A stretch of DNA of 64,000 nucleotides, taken from positions 1 through 64,000 of the forward strand of contig NZ_JADILK010000020.1 in assembly GCF_017355165.1 (NCBI RefSeq), read 5' to 3'. The stretch's first letter is position 1. Every line of letters starts with the position of its first letter. Source of the DNA: Bacillus sp. SD075. Lineage in GTDB: Bacteria > Bacillota > Bacilli > Bacillales > DSM-1321. Under the pieces are notes generated by a model. That model had not been told where the DNA came from, searched no databases, and worked only from the letters and a program-made list of their open reading frames with translations. Both the position numbers and the translations under genes were made by a program. This document shows positions 43,265 through 52,643 of this stretch, in pieces.

Positions 43265-44686
43265 TTATGAATGAATGGCACGTCCATCGACAGCAAGGGC
43301 CGCCTCTCCGATTGCTTCAGAAAGGCTTGGGTGCGGATGAATTGTCTTCCCTATCTCCCAAGGTGTCGCATCAAGCACTTTTGCAAGTCCCGCTTCTGAA
43401 ATCATATCCGTAACATGTGGGCCGATCATATGAACGCCCAGTATATCATCCGTTTTCTTATCGGCGATGATTTTGACAAAACCATCCGCTTCCCCGAAAA
43501 CAAGGGCCTTACCAACTGCACGGAATGGGAATTTCCCGATTTTAAGGTCATAGCCTTCCTTGTTTGCCTGTTCTTCCGTCAAACCGACACTTGCAGCTTC
43601 AGGGCTTGAATACACACATTTTGAAATCAGCGAATAATCCAGCCGTTCCGGCTTTTGACCTGCTATATGTTCCACTGCTGTAATACCTTCATGGGAGGCA
43701 ACATGAGCCAATTGCAGACCTCCGATACAATCACCGATCGCATAGATATGTGATTCCTTCGTTTGAAAGGAGTCATTGGTTTCAATAAAACCATTCTCTT
43801 TCACAATTTCGGTATTTTCAAGGCCGATCCCTTCCACATTTGCTGATCTGCCTACGGAAACCAGTATTTTTTCAGCTGTGAATTCCTCTACCGAACCTTT
43901 GACTTCAGCAGAAATGGATACTGAAACATCCGTTTTCAGGGTTTCAGGCAATACCTTGGCACTAGTAACGAATTTGACGCCCTTTTTCGTTAGGAGACGA
44001 AGCATTTCACTGGAAATATCATGATCCTCAGTCGGGATAATTCTATTTGCATATTCCAGTACTGTCACTTCCACGCCAAAGTCATTGAGCATGGAGGCCC
44101 ATTCAATCCCGATAACTCCCCCGCCTACAATAATCATTGATTTTGGCAGGCTCTCAAGCTTTAGGGCTTCATCCGATGTAAGCACAAATTCACCATCAAT
44201 CGTCAAACCGGGCAGTGTCCTCGGACGCGAACCGGTGGCAATGAGGACATTCTGAGGAATGAGCATTTCATTTTCACTGCCATTATTCATTTCCACGGAA
44301 ATTGTTCCAGGCATCGGGGAAAATATAGATGGACCAAGTATACGTCCTAACCCTTCATAAACCGTTATCTTTCCTTGTTTCATCAAGTGCTGGACACCTT
44401 TATATAGTTGATCGACCACTTTATTCTTTCTTTCCTGCACCTTAAGGAAATCTACCTTTACATCCCCGGTAACAACACCAAATTCTTCACTTTTCACTGC
44501 AGTCTGATAAACTTCCGCACTCCTTAAAAGTGCTTTTGAAGGGATACAGCCTTTATGTAGACACGTTCCGCCGAGCTTGCCTTTCTCCACGACAGCCGTT
44601 TTCAATCCTAATTGAGCAGCCCTTATCGCTGCCACATACCCGCCTGTTCCTCCTCCGAGGATAACGAGGTCAAATTCTTCAGCCAA
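43265..44686 (-). CDS. lpdV: Dihydrolipoamide dehydrogenase of the Bkd complex (E3)
   Basis: A 473-residue flavoprotein with FAD motif GGGTGGYVAA, redox disulfide Cys42-Cys47 (GGTCLHKGC), NAD motif GGGVIGIEWASM and the C-terminal active-site HPHPSLSEAIGE. It starts with TTG (44686), with GAGGAGG about 8 bases upstream. It is the first gene after a terminator that follows bcd, so it may depend on read-through or a weak local promoter. Confidence 0.93.
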   Translation of the reverse strand: MAEEFDLVILGGGTGGYVAAIRAAQLGLKTAVVEKGKLGGTCLHKGCIPSKALLRSAEVYQTAVKSEEFGVVTGDVKVDFLKVQERKNKVVDQLYKGVQHLMKQGKITVYEGLGRILGPSIFSPMPGTISVEMNNGSENEMLIPQNVLIATGSRPRTLPGLTIDGEFVLTSDEALKLESLPKSMIIVGGGVIGIEWASMLNDFGVEVTVLEYANRIIPTEDHDISSEMLRLLTKKGVKFVTSAKVLPETLKTDVSVSISAEVKGSVEEFTAEKILVSVGRSANVEGIGLENTEIVKENGFIETNDSFQTKESHIYAIGDCIGGLQLAHVASHEGITAVEHIAGQKPERLDYSLISKCVYSSPEAASVGLTEEQANKEGYDLKIGKFPFRAVGKALVFGEADGFVKIIADKKTDDILGVHMIGPHVTDMISEAGLAKVLDATPWEIGKTIHPHPSLSEAIGEAALAVDGRAIHS

Positions 44687-44761
44687 AACTGCTCCTCCTC
44701 ACAAATACATTCTATTGTCACCATTTTTACTTGCCCTATGTTTATTACGTTATCCATGTTG

Positions 44762-44797
44762 AAAATTCCTGTGTTTATTTAAAAAAACACAGGAATT
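44762..44797 (-). terminator. Terminator between bcd and lpdV
   Basis: TTCCTGTGTTT pairs with AAACACAGGAA, and TTTTC follows on the minus strand. It would attenuate transcription from bcd into the bkd genes. Confidence 0.75.
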
Positions 44798-44817
44798 TAT
44801 ATCTTGTAAAACTACAT

Positions 44818-45915
44818 TCATTTTCTTCCATTCAAGATATGTTTTTCATTTTGCAAGAATTGGCTCCTTGAATTCCTCATGCGGGCAATGCGCTCCTCAG
44901 CCATCCTATCCGCTGCTTTATAAGTTGGAATTTGATCACGTTTCGCAATCTCGATGACTCGTTCAATTGTATCATAAACCGTTTCCACTTTCTTAAGGGC
45001 TCTTTCCCGATTATACCCAAGAAGCTCATCGGCTACATTTATGACGCCACCTGCATTAATTACATAATCAGGAGCATATATGATACCTTTTTCATGAATT
45101 TGATCGCCATGAACAGGTTCCTTTAATTGATTATTAGCTGCACCAGCAATGACCTTCGCCCTGATTTGATTGATTGTATGATCATTTATGACAGCCCCTA
45201 ACGCACATGGTGCATAGATATCACAGTCGACTCCATAAATTTCATCAGGATTCACTGCAGTCGCCCCAAAGGACTCAACCGCACGGGCCACGCTTTCTTT
45301 ATTGATATCCGTAACGATCAGCTTGGCGCCCTCCTCATGAAGGTGACGGCATAAGTTGTAAGAAACATTTCCGACGCCTTGGACTGCAATTACCTTGCCT
45401 TCTAAAGAATCTGTTCCGAATGCTTCTTTTGCAGCGGCCTTCATGCCGCGATACACCCCATAAGCAGTTACAGGGGAAGGGTTACCCGAAGAACCGAATG
45501 CAGGGGAAATCCCCGTGACAAAATCCGTCTCCTCATGTATGAGGTCCATATCCTCAACCGTTGTACCTACATCTTCAGCTGTTATATAACGCCCATTCAG
45601 CCCTTGGATATACCTTCCGAATGCACGGAACATTTCTTCATTTTTATCCTTACGCGGATCGCCGATGATGACGGTTTTCCCTCCGCCTAAATTCAGGCCG
45701 GCAGCTGCGTTCTTATATGTCATTCCTCTCGAAAGCCTTAAGGCATCTTCAATGGCTTCTTCTTCAGATGCATACGTCCACATCCTTGTGCCTCCAAGCG
45801 CAGGCCCTAATGTTGTATCGTGAATGGCAATAATCGCTTTCAAACCCGATTGTTTATCCTGACAGAATAGCAGTTGCTCGTAATCATACTTCTCAAGATA
45901 TTTAAAAATTTCCAT
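44818..45915 (-). CDS. bcd: Leucine dehydrogenase
   Basis: A 365-residue Glu/Leu/Phe/Val dehydrogenase. The active-site region [10 protein letters not shown] and [15 protein letters not shown] (catalytic Lys) and the Rossmann motif [11 protein letters not shown] are visible. It oxidatively deaminates Leu, Ile and Val with NAD+, feeding the Bkd complex. ATG 45915 has GGGAGG 9 bases upstream; the frame to 45999 is a shadow extension. A sigma-54 promoter lies about 165 bases upstream. Confidence 0.94.
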   Translation of the reverse strand: MEIFKYLEKYDYEQLLFCQDKQSGLKAIIAIHDTTLGPALGGTRMWTYASEEEAIEDALRLSRGMTYKNAAAGLNLGGGKTVIIGDPRKDKNEEMFRAFGRYIQGLNGRYITAEDVGTTVEDMDLIHEETDFVTGISPAFGSSGNPSPVTAYGVYRGMKAAAKEAFGTDSLEGKVIAVQGVGNVSYNLCRHLHEEGAKLIVTDINKESVARAVESFGATAVNPDEIYGVDCDIYAPCALGAVINDHTINQIRAKVIAGAANNQLKEPVHGDQIHEKGIIYAPDYVINAGGVINVADELLGYNRERALKKVETVYDTIERVIEIAKRDQIPTYKAADRMAEERIARMRNSRSQFLQNEKHILNGRK

Positions 45916-46030
45916 AAAGGAATCCTCCCTAGATGTTTTAATACATGTCAGATATGAGGACACTGAATTGCTCCTCATTCTTCTTATTCCTACGTTCATT
46001 TTAAATGGAATCTGCTACTCACATGATATT

Positions 46031-46044
46031 TTCCCCATGGGGAA
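46031..46044. repeat. 14-bp palindrome in the bcd leader
   Basis: TTCCCCATGGGGAA is a perfect palindrome 24-37 bases downstream of the expected sigma-54 start point. It could be an operator for a second regulator; none is identified. Confidence 0.45.
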
Positions 46045-46077
46045 TGGTTCCCTTGAAAAACCCATGCACCTTTAAAT

Positions 46078-46095
46078 ATGCAAATAACATGCCAA
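46078..46095 (-). promoter_or_regulatory. Sigma-54 (SigL) promoter of bcd
   Basis: The minus strand reads TTGGCATG-TTAT-TTGCAT. The -24 GG and -12 GC are exactly 10 bases apart, and the context fits YTGGCACG-N4-TTGCW. The activator gene bkdR lies directly upstream. Confidence 0.85.
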
Positions 46096-46235
46096 TAAAA
46101 TACATAATGAGAGCGTTTTTATCCAAAAAAAGGGGATGCTGGTTAATATGTTGGGCAACTATAGCCTATAACAAATTCAAAAAAATTTCATGTCAGAAGT
46201 GGAGTCTCGCTCAAATTAAAATAAATCAGAAAATT

Positions 46236-46277
46236 CTGCGCAGTTTTTTTCATAGTGCGCAATTATTTGCATGCAAA
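46236..46277. promoter_or_regulatory. Candidate BkdR upstream activating sites
   Basis: Two palindromic TGCGCA boxes (46237-46242 and 46256-46261, centres 19 bases apart) and a TTTGCATGCAAA palindrome (46266-46277) lie about 140-190 bases upstream of the sigma-54 promoter. That is the usual distance for an enhancer site. Assignment to BkdR is inferred. Confidence 0.45.
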
Positions 46278-46282
46278 ATTTT

Positions 46283-48340
46283 TCACAGTTTTAATTTTTC
46301 CATTTTGTAATATAGATTCCTAACTGAGATTCCCAGTGCTTTTGCCGTAAGTGTTTTATTGCCCTTGTGTGCATGGGACGCTTGCTGAATGATCTCGGCT
46401 TCATACTGGTCTATTATCTCCGAGAGCGGTTTCCCCGATACGTACCCAGAAGGCTTCATTAATAATTTCTCCTGTTTTACTGGAATCTCTTCGATAAAAT
46501 CCGGAATATGATGGATATCAATGATCGTCTCGTTCAATTTCATGAAAATGATCGCCCGACCTAAAATATTTTCGAGTTCCCTTACATTACCTGGCCAGTT
46601 ATAGATTTGCATCTTATGTATAGCTGCTGCTGTAATTCCCTCTATGCTCCGTCCATACTCTTGATTGATTTTATGAATCAAATGCTCCGCCAATTCTCTC
46701 AAATCTTCTTTTCGCTTTCTTAGTGGAGCAATGAAAATAGGCATACGGTTCAGCCTGAAATACAAGTCTTCCCTGAATGATCCGGTTGCGATGGCCTGTT
46801 CAAGATTGATATTCGTAGCGGCTATGACCCGGACATTGATGGGAACCGGTTTCGTTCCACCCACTCTAACGATTTCCTTTTCTTGTAGGACCCGAAGTAA
46901 TTTAGCTTGGATGTTGGCAGGTAATTCACCAATTTCGTCCAAAAATATACTCCCATGATTTGCCTCTTCAAAAAAACCGACCTTTCCGCCCCTGCTTGCC
47001 CCTGTAAAGGCTCCTTCATCATAGCCGAACAGTTCACTTTCAAGTAATGATTCCGAGATGGCCGCACAATTTACACGTACGAATTTATTGAATTTCCTAT
47101 CGCTCGCATTATGGATGGCATGTGCAAATAACTCTTTGCCCGTTCCTGATTCACCTCTTAATAAGACAGTAGCAGGTGTTTTTGCCGATAACTTCGCCTG
47201 TTCAATGGGAAGCTTCATCTCTTCGGAAGCTCCAATTATATCATCAAAGGAATATTTAGCCTGCAATGTACGAATAATCTGTCTTGCCCGATTCAATTCA
47301 TGGGTCAAGGCTTGAATTTCCGATACATCATGAATGACACCAACGCTCCCTTTCAAGCACCCATCCACGATGATTGGAGCAACATTCACGATCACTTCCT
47401 TATGTTTTGGGCCGACACGCATATTGACACCCCGGACAGGCTTTTTTGTCTGAAGAACTTTCATATGCATACTTTCACCTTCGTAAATATCGATGGAAGC
47501 CGGCTTACCAATCACTTGCGTCTTTGTTAAGCCAGTGATTCTTGTATATGCCGGATTGATCAAAAGCCCCCTGCCTTGATCATCCACAACAGATATGGCT
47601 TCTTCACTGGATTGAATGATCGCCTGAAGCATCGTCTGTATCTCTTTTAAATCAGTGATCTGCTCCGCCAATTGTACAGCTTCCGTTTTATTCCTAAACA
47701 CGGAAAAAGCCCCTATGATTTCCTTATCGGCATTCACCAGAGGTATCCTTGTCGTTATGAGTTCCATCCCATTGCTAAGGGTGATTTCCTGATTTACTTC
47801 TTTTTGGTTCGTTTGCATCACTCGCAGCAATCCAGTTGAAGGGATGAAATCTTTGATATGTCTGCCTATCACATCCTCGCGCTTGGTGTCAGATGCACGT
47901 TCCGCACTATCATTGAACATGATGATGAATCCTTCATGATCAATCACCACCATCCCTTCACTGGTCGTATTAAGGATTAAGTCCATTTTTGCCGAGGCAT
48001 TCTCCAATTTACTTATTAAACGATTTTTCTCTTCAAACAACTTAGCCATTATGAGGGCAACACTTCCAGGAATGAGAATCGTTTGTTCACCCATATCCCT
48101 TTTTATCTTTTTATAGACAGTCGGGTCACCGGTCGTGTCGAAAATGATGTCCAAATCCCGCTCCAATCCCATGCTCCAATTGGTCACTGTAGGAATCTTC
48201 CGTTCCTTTGCAGCAAGCATCCCCTCAGCGGATTCATTCGTATCAGCCATACAAACAATGGAGAATACTTCACTTTCCGATAGGAGTTTCAATACGGTTG
48301 TCCCTCCCACTCCTCCCCCTACTATCATGACCTTTTGCAT
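46283..48340 (-). CDS. bkdR: Sigma-54-dependent activator BkdR
   Basis: A 685-residue regulator. A Rossmann-like N-terminal domain ([17 protein letters not shown], about 1-110) precedes two PAS-type domains (about 125-340) and the AAA+ domain. The AAA+ domain has Walker A GESGTGKE, the sigma-54 contact loop GAFTGA and Walker [12 protein letters not shown] Fis-type helix-turn-helix closes the protein ([17 protein letters not shown]). It activates the branched-chain amino acid degradation genes from the SigL promoter next to bcd. AAGGGGG precedes ATG 48340. Confidence 0.92.
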   Translation of the reverse strand: MQKVMIVGGGVGGTTVLKLLSESEVFSIVCMADTNESAEGMLAAKERKIPTVTNWSMGLERDLDIIFDTTGDPTVYKKIKRDMGEQTILIPGSVALIMAKLFEEKNRLISKLENASAKMDLILNTTSEGMVVIDHEGFIIMFNDSAERASDTKREDVIGRHIKDFIPSTGLLRVMQTNQKEVNQEITLSNGMELITTRIPLVNADKEIIGAFSVFRNKTEAVQLAEQITDLKEIQTMLQAIIQSSEEAISVVDDQGRGLLINPAYTRITGLTKTQVIGKPASIDIYEGESMHMKVLQTKKPVRGVNMRVGPKHKEVIVNVAPIIVDGCLKGSVGVIHDVSEIQALTHELNRARQIIRTLQAKYSFDDIIGASEEMKLPIEQAKLSAKTPATVLLRGESGTGKELFAHAIHNASDRKFNKFVRVNCAAISESLLESELFGYDEGAFTGASRGGKVGFFEEANHGSIFLDEIGELPANIQAKLLRVLQEKEIVRVGGTKPVPINVRVIAATNINLEQAIATGSFREDLYFRLNRMPIFIAPLRKRKEDLRELAEHLIHKINQEYGRSIEGITAAAIHKMQIYNWPGNVRELENILGRAIIFMKLNETIIDIHHIPDFIEEIPVKQEKLLMKPSGYVSGKPLSEIIDQYEAEIIQQASHAHKGNKTLTAKALGISVRNLYYKMEKLKL

Positions 48341-48481
48341 GAGCCAATCCCCCTTAAGATATAATTATCCCTTTTATTAGATCTTTCCCTGCAATTTTTT
48401 TCATACTCCACATCATTTTACCATATCGCCACCCTTAAAAAACAGCCACTAACTCCCAGTCATTATCTAGATTCCCGAAAC

Positions 48482-48509
48482 TTGACAAATAATTTATATC
48501 CTTTATCAT
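48482..48509 (+). promoter_or_regulatory. Promoter of yqzF
   Basis: Perfect TTGACA (48482-48487), 16 bases, then TATCAT (48504-48509). It is 38 bases before the coding start. Confidence 0.65.
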
Positions 48510-48546
48510 TTTTAAAAGACGGAATTTTCGGAAGGGATTTGACCGC

Positions 48547-48783
48547 ATGAGACGTTTAATCGCTTTTTTGATTCTTTTTATACCCGGTGCCTTTGCTGCC
48601 TATGGCATAAAAATAATGAGGGACATGGTATTCGGTATTTTACAGCCTCCCTATCCAGCCCTTTGGCTGCAATTTTTAATCGGACTGCTCATTATGATTG
48701 GCGGAATAGCCTTCATCGCTGGCTTCGTCCTTCATCGAGATCGAAAACAAAATAAGGTCCAAAGCAGGTTCAATAAATTTTAA
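48547..48783 (+). CDS. yqzF: DUF2627 membrane protein (YqzF)
   Basis: A 78-residue protein with two membrane helices (about 4-22 and 39-62), separated by MRDMVFGILQPPYPALWLQ and followed by a charged tail (HRDRKQNKVQSRFNKF). It matches YqzF/DUF2627 in length and pattern. The function is unknown. GGAAGGGA precedes ATG 48547. Divergent from bkdR. Confidence 0.8.
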   Translation: MRRLIAFLILFIPGAFAAYGIKIMRDMVFGILQPPYPALWLQFLIGLLIMIGGIAFIAGFVLHRDRKQNKVQSRFNKF

Positions 48784-48787
48784 ACGT

Positions 48788-48830
48788 AAAAAGAAGGTGC
48801 CATGTAACATATGGCACCTCCTTTCTTTAT
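48788..48830. terminator. Bidirectional terminator between yqzF and the GDPD gene
   Basis: AAGGTGCCAT pairs with ATGGCACCT, with A-rich and T-rich flanks. The two genes are convergent. Confidence 0.8.
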
Positions 48831-49561
48831 CTTGATTTCAATCCTTCTCTGATCCTTACGGCTGCCTCGGGAAAATCGGTTATGATGCCGCTGCACCCCA
48901 ATTTGAATAACCTCTTCATCTCGGCTTCTTTATTAATGGTATATGGTCGTACAGGAACTCCCATACTCAACGATGCTTGAATTAATTCATCAGGCGCAGC
49001 CCGGATATTTGGGTGGATTGCACTTCCGCCTATTGCCTTTGCATATATCCACGGCATGTATAGACCATCCCTATAAAGCGGTGCGGTTTCCAATTCAGGT
49101 GCCAATTGATGGCAAATGACCAAACTGTAATGATTGAAAGAAGAAAGGATTATCCTTTCCTCGATTTCATAAGTACGGATGAGCCTGATGACTTTCTCTT
49201 CTAATCCTGGATACAGAAAAAGCGTATTTTTCAATTCAATATTGCAAAAAAGCTGATTATCGTAAAGCCAAATAAATAGTTCTTCAAGCGTCGGGATCTT
49301 TTCATTACCCAATTTACCCTTATAGGTTGAAGACGCATTAAGAGTTTTCAACTCCATCAAGGTCCTGTCTTTTACATACCCCGAGGCATTCGTGGTCCGA
49401 TCAAGTTTTTCATCGTGAATGATGACCACTTCTCCATCTTTCGAGAGCTGGACATCCGTTTCAATTCCGTCCGCCCCGACACGGGCAGCTTCTTTGAACG
49501 CCGACATCGTATTTTCCGGATGTGTTCCCGCAGAGCCCCGATGTGCAAAGATTAAGGTCAT
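48827..49561 (-). CDS. yqiK: Glycerophosphodiester phosphodiesterase (YqiK-like)
   Basis: A 244-residue GDPD TIM barrel. AHRGSAGTHPENT, GIETDVQLSKDGEVVIIHDEKLDRTT and CNIELKN carry the catalytic histidines and Glu/Asp metal ligands. It hydrolyses glycerophosphodiesters to glycerol 3-phosphate and alcohol. No signal peptide is present, so it is cytoplasmic. AGAGGCGG precedes ATG 49561. Confidence 0.88.
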   Translation of the reverse strand: MTLIFAHRGSAGTHPENTMSAFKEAARVGADGIETDVQLSKDGEVVIIHDEKLDRTTNASGYVKDRTLMELKTLNASSTYKGKLGNEKIPTLEELFIWLYDNQLFCNIELKNTLFLYPGLEEKVIRLIRTYEIEERIILSSFNHYSLVICHQLAPELETAPLYRDGLYMPWIYAKAIGGSAIHPNIRAAPDELIQASLSMGVPVRPYTINKEAEMKRLFKLGCSGIITDFPEAAVRIREGLKSR

Positions 49562-49831
49562 GATGAAACGCCGCCTCTCTCAATAATTGTTATATCCCAA
49601 TTTTATGAATAGAAACAGCAAATTATTTTCATCTAGATTAATCATTTAATCAAAATGCAGGTGATTATTTCCTGCAAAGAAGGTCCCTTTCGTCCATTCA
49701 CTGAATTTCTTTTCCAAGTTTTCGATTTGCAAGCGAGTATCCGGAAAGCCATTTGACCAATCGTAACATCCCCCTCCCCCTTTTGAGTCAAGCATACCCA
49801 TGATTTTGGACTGCTTTTTCAACCAAAACAA
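49562..49831. other. Gene-poor interval right of the GDPD gene
   Basis: It holds only a weak 61-codon frame (49646-49831, minus), whose start lies inside a hairpin and has no ribosome site. I do not call it a gene. Confidence 0.5.
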
Positions 49832-49885
49832 AAACGCCTTTTATTTATGGGATTTCCTGAAAAATCCAATAAATAAAAGGCGTTT
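49832..49885. terminator. Long hairpin, probable spo0A-side terminator
   Basis: AAACGCCTTTTATTTAT pairs with AATAAATAAAAGGCGTTT, extended by GGATTT/AAAATCC. T-rich runs lie on both sides. It is 178 bases past the spo0A stop and could also end other transcripts. Confidence 0.65.
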
Positions 49886-50062
49886 AATTTTTTTACCGGT
49901 AGCGTAAAAAATTTTGAAGTTGCCGATTAGAAAAAATCACGAAGCAACTTCTTCCTGTCCTTTACTCCAGACGGAGATTTCCTATTTATATTTAGCGGCT
50001 CTAGCCTTTATATGGTCAATTGTTAACCTGAATCTTAACAACCGGTGTTCCCCCTACCCCTG

Positions 50063-50854
50063 TCAAGAAGCTTTATGTTCGAGACGCAGCTTATCGGCAA
50101 CCATGGCAATGAATTCGGAATTTGTGGGTTTTGCCTTAGTCATGCTTACGGTATATCCGAAAAGAGATGAAATGGATTCGATATTTCCACGGCTCCAGGC
50201 CACTTCAATCGCATGCCGGATAGCACGTTCAACACGGCTGGCCGTAGTATTGTATTTTTTTGCGATATCCGGATATAAAACTTTGGTGATAGAACCCAAT
50301 AGTTCGATATCATTATATACCATGGATATGGCTTCCCTTAAATACAAATAGCCCTTGATATGTGCTGGCACTCCAATCTCGTGAATGATGCTTGTAATGC
50401 TGGCATCGAGGTTCTTCGGCTTGGATTCATTTTGGGGACGATAGCTAAATTGGCTATGATTTTTTAAAACCGCCTGTCCTTTACCGCTTACCTGACGTAT
50501 GTGATTGGCCAGGTTTTCCATATCAAATGGTTTCAGGATAAAGTATGACGCGCCCAAATCAACCGCTTTTTTCGTTACATCTTCTTGACCAAAGGCAGTA
50601 AGCATAATCACATTAGGCATAGCACCCCGTTTTACTTCACGAAGTTTTTCAAGTACACCTAACCCATCTAAATGAGGCATGATAATATCGAGGATCAATA
50701 TATCCGGATCAACGCTTTCAAGCATAGCCAAGCAATCTTGTCCGTTATGTGCCACCCCAATTACTTCCATGTCTTCCTGTGCAGAAATGTATTCTTCCAG
50801 AAGGCCAACAAGTTCTCTATTATCATCTACAACGCACACCTTAATTTTTTTCAC
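50063..50854 (-). CDS. spo0A: Sporulation response regulator Spo0A
   Basis: A 263-residue master regulator of sporulation. The receiver domain has the acidic pair Asp10/Asp11, the phosphorylation site Asp56 ([12 protein letters not shown]) and Lys in LKPFD. The C-terminal DNA-binding domain has [19 protein letters not shown]. It starts with GTG (50854), GAGGAGG lying 9 bases upstream, as in B. subtilis. Upstream are a sigma-H-like promoter and several 0A boxes. It is next to spoIVB, the conserved order. Confidence 0.97.
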   Translation of the reverse strand: MKKIKVCVVDDNRELVGLLEEYISAQEDMEVIGVAHNGQDCLAMLESVDPDILILDIIMPHLDGLGVLEKLREVKRGAMPNVIMLTAFGQEDVTKKAVDLGASYFILKPFDMENLANHIRQVSGKGQAVLKNHSQFSYRPQNESKPKNLDASITSIIHEIGVPAHIKGYLYLREAISMVYNDIELLGSITKVLYPDIAKKYNTTASRVERAIRHAIEVAWSRGNIESISSLFGYTVSMTKAKPTNSEFIAMVADKLRLEHKAS

Positions 50855-50920
50855 GCTTGATTTCCTCCTCAACTACAATTGGTCTTTTTTTCTATATGAC
50901 TAAATTCTATTGTAATTGAA

Positions 50921-50949
50921 CTTTTCGACAATGGAAACTAAATTCCTTT
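50921..50949 (-). promoter_or_regulatory. Candidate sigma-H promoter overlapping a 0A box
   Basis: On the minus strand AAAGGAATT (50949-50941), 11 bases, then GTCGAAAAG (50929-50921), against RnAGGAwWW-N11-RnnGAATww (one mismatch in GAAT). A perfect 0A box TTGTCGAA (50931-50924) overlaps the -10. Confidence 0.6.
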
Positions 50950-51002
50950 TATTTTTGAAAAAATATAAGGAATTCAATATTATTCTCCGGATATCTCTTG
51001 TT

Positions 51003-51041
51003 TTCGACTTCGTTTGCTATTCGAAAAAACCGTTTGTCGAA
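51003..51041. promoter_or_regulatory. Additional 0A boxes upstream of spo0A
   Basis: TTGTCGAA (51034-51041, plus strand) is perfect. AAGTCGAA (51010-51003, minus strand) is a near match. Multiple 0A boxes are expected where Spo0A~P switches its own promoters. Confidence 0.6.
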
Positions 51042-51157
51042 AAATCTTCATATCGTTTTCATTTTATCACATCGTTTCAAAAAAACCTCTATTTTTTGAA
51101 GAAATCAAATTTATAATTCCTATCCAAACCTATAACTAATCATAATTTTCCATTAAA

Positions 51158-51184
51158 AAGGGGTATCCAAAAAGGATACCCGGA
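51158..51184 (-). terminator. Terminator after spoIVB
   Basis: GGGTATCC and GGATACCC arms around an AAAAA loop, five T on the minus strand. It separates spoIVB from spo0A. Confidence 0.82.
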
Positions 51185-51189
51185 TTCTC

Positions 51190-52482
51190 TTAGCTTGCCT
51201 TTTCATAATTATCTTTGTCGTATATATTTATACCGGCTTCGTTTAACATCCATTCGATATGGACTCCATACCCACTTGTAGGATCATTAACGAATACATG
51301 GGTGACTGCACCGATTAATTTCCCATTTTGTATGATAGGGCTGCCGCTCATACCTTGAACGATCCCACCCGTTTTTTGAAGCAATTCTTTATCCGTCACT
51401 TTTAAGACCATTCCTTTAATTGCAGGAAACTTCTGTGGTATGGAACTGACGATTTCGACATCGAATTCCTCCACTTCAGAACCATCCACCACTGTAAGGA
51501 TTTTTGCTGGTCCTTCCTTTACCTCATGGGAAAGGGTGATGGGGAGTGGCTTTTCGTTAATTCCATTTTTAAAATCCTGATTTAATTTTCCGAAAATCCC
51601 AAAGGGGCTATTGCGATTGATATTTCCAATTTTTTCTTTATTGGAAGAAAAGCGTGCCAATTTTTCTCCCGGATCACCGTTGCTTCCCTTTTCGATGGAT
51701 GTGACCGTCGATTGAACAATCTGTCCGTCCTTAACAACAATCGGCTTTTTTGTATCCATATCGGATATGACATGTCCCAATGCCCCATATTTTTTCGAAT
51801 CCGGGTGATAAAACGTCATCGTTCCGATGCCAGCTGCCGAATCACGGATATACAAACCTAATTTGTAAGTTCCTTCATTCTTATCTTTTAGAGGTAATAG
51901 GGTACTATGAAGCACTTCATTATCACGGTTGATGACAAGATTCAACGCCTCACCCTTTTCGCCTGCCTGCTGAACAAAAGGGGTTACATCCCCCATCTTC
52001 TTTATCGTCTGACCATTGATTTCTGTAATAATATCACCGATTTCAATTTTCGCTTTTTCTCCCGGTGATTTTTTCCCCTGCGCAGTATCAATAAGATGAT
52101 GACCTACTACGAGAACCCCCAGAGTATTAAGCTTTACTCCAATGGATTGGCCTCCAGGCATGACTTTAAAGTCTTTTAACACCCTGATGTCGACCTTTTT
52201 GGCAGGTAAGCCTGCTACATCGAGTAACACTTCATTCGTACCTGGTTTCTCAGCACCAAGCGTAATCGAAGCTTGTTCATCATGAAGCGAAATTCCATCA
52301 CTGGAACCCGAAGTTTTTGCAGAAACAGGCAATGATTTGGAAATACTATATTGACTTCCTTCAAATAGTACAAGATGATTTGGAATTAAAAAATATTCAC
52401 GAGATGGCTGGTATAACCCTAATGTTAATAGCGAAACAAGGAGAATTCCACCGATGATCCTGTTTATCCATACAAATTTCAA
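51190..52482 (-). CDS. spoIVB: SpoIVB sporulation serine peptidase
   Basis: A 430-residue protein. An N-terminal signal/anchor helix ([16 protein letters not shown]) is followed by a PDZ domain (about 115-190, [14 protein letters not shown]... [11 protein letters not shown]) and an S55 serine peptidase domain with His in GALGHVISD and Ser in QGMSGSPI. It is made in the forespore and cleaves SpoIVFA to trigger pro-sigma-K processing. I prefer the TTG at 52482, 10 bases from AGGAG; the GTG three codons before overlaps that site. Confidence 0.93.
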   Translation of the reverse strand: MKFVWINRIIGGILLVSLLTLGLYQPSREYFLIPNHLVLFEGSQYSISKSLPVSAKTSGSSDGISLHDEQASITLGAEKPGTNEVLLDVAGLPAKKVDIRVLKDFKVMPGGQSIGVKLNTLGVLVVGHHLIDTAQGKKSPGEKAKIEIGDIITEINGQTIKKMGDVTPFVQQAGEKGEALNLVINRDNEVLHSTLLPLKDKNEGTYKLGLYIRDSAAGIGTMTFYHPDSKKYGALGHVISDMDTKKPIVVKDGQIVQSTVTSIEKGSNGDPGEKLARFSSNKEKIGNINRNSPFGIFGKLNQDFKNGINEKPLPITLSHEVKEGPAKILTVVDGSEVEEFDVEIVSSIPQKFPAIKGMVLKVTDKELLQKTGGIVQGMSGSPIIQNGKLIGAVTHVFVNDPTSGYGVHIEWMLNEAGINIYDKDNYEKAS

Positions 52483-52567
52483 TCCATTCACTCTCCTCGC
52501 TCTCTGAAACTTTATGGCTACACCTTTAATTTAGCCCTCATGACAGTCATTTATAACAGGTGCAAAA

Positions 52568-52599
52568 AATAAAAGCTATCCGTTTTTGGATAGCTTTAC
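52568..52599 (-). terminator. Terminator after recN
   Basis: AAAGCTATCC (52572-52581) pairs with GGATAGCTTT (52588-52597), with T-rich sequence after it on the minus strand. Confidence 0.82.
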
Positions 52600-52643
52600 A
52601 ATGAATGCTTATGATAAGTTTGAATTATCTTCTTACCGGCACA

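Noticed and set aside
46005-46310. 101-codon plus-strand frame across the bkdR-bcd intergenic region
   Set aside because: It covers the SigL promoter and enhancer-like sites and overlaps the bkdR 3' end; no ribosome site.
49646-49831. 61-codon minus-strand frame right of the GDPD gene
   Set aside because: Its ATG lies in a terminator hairpin, no ribosome site precedes it, and the product resembles nothing I know.
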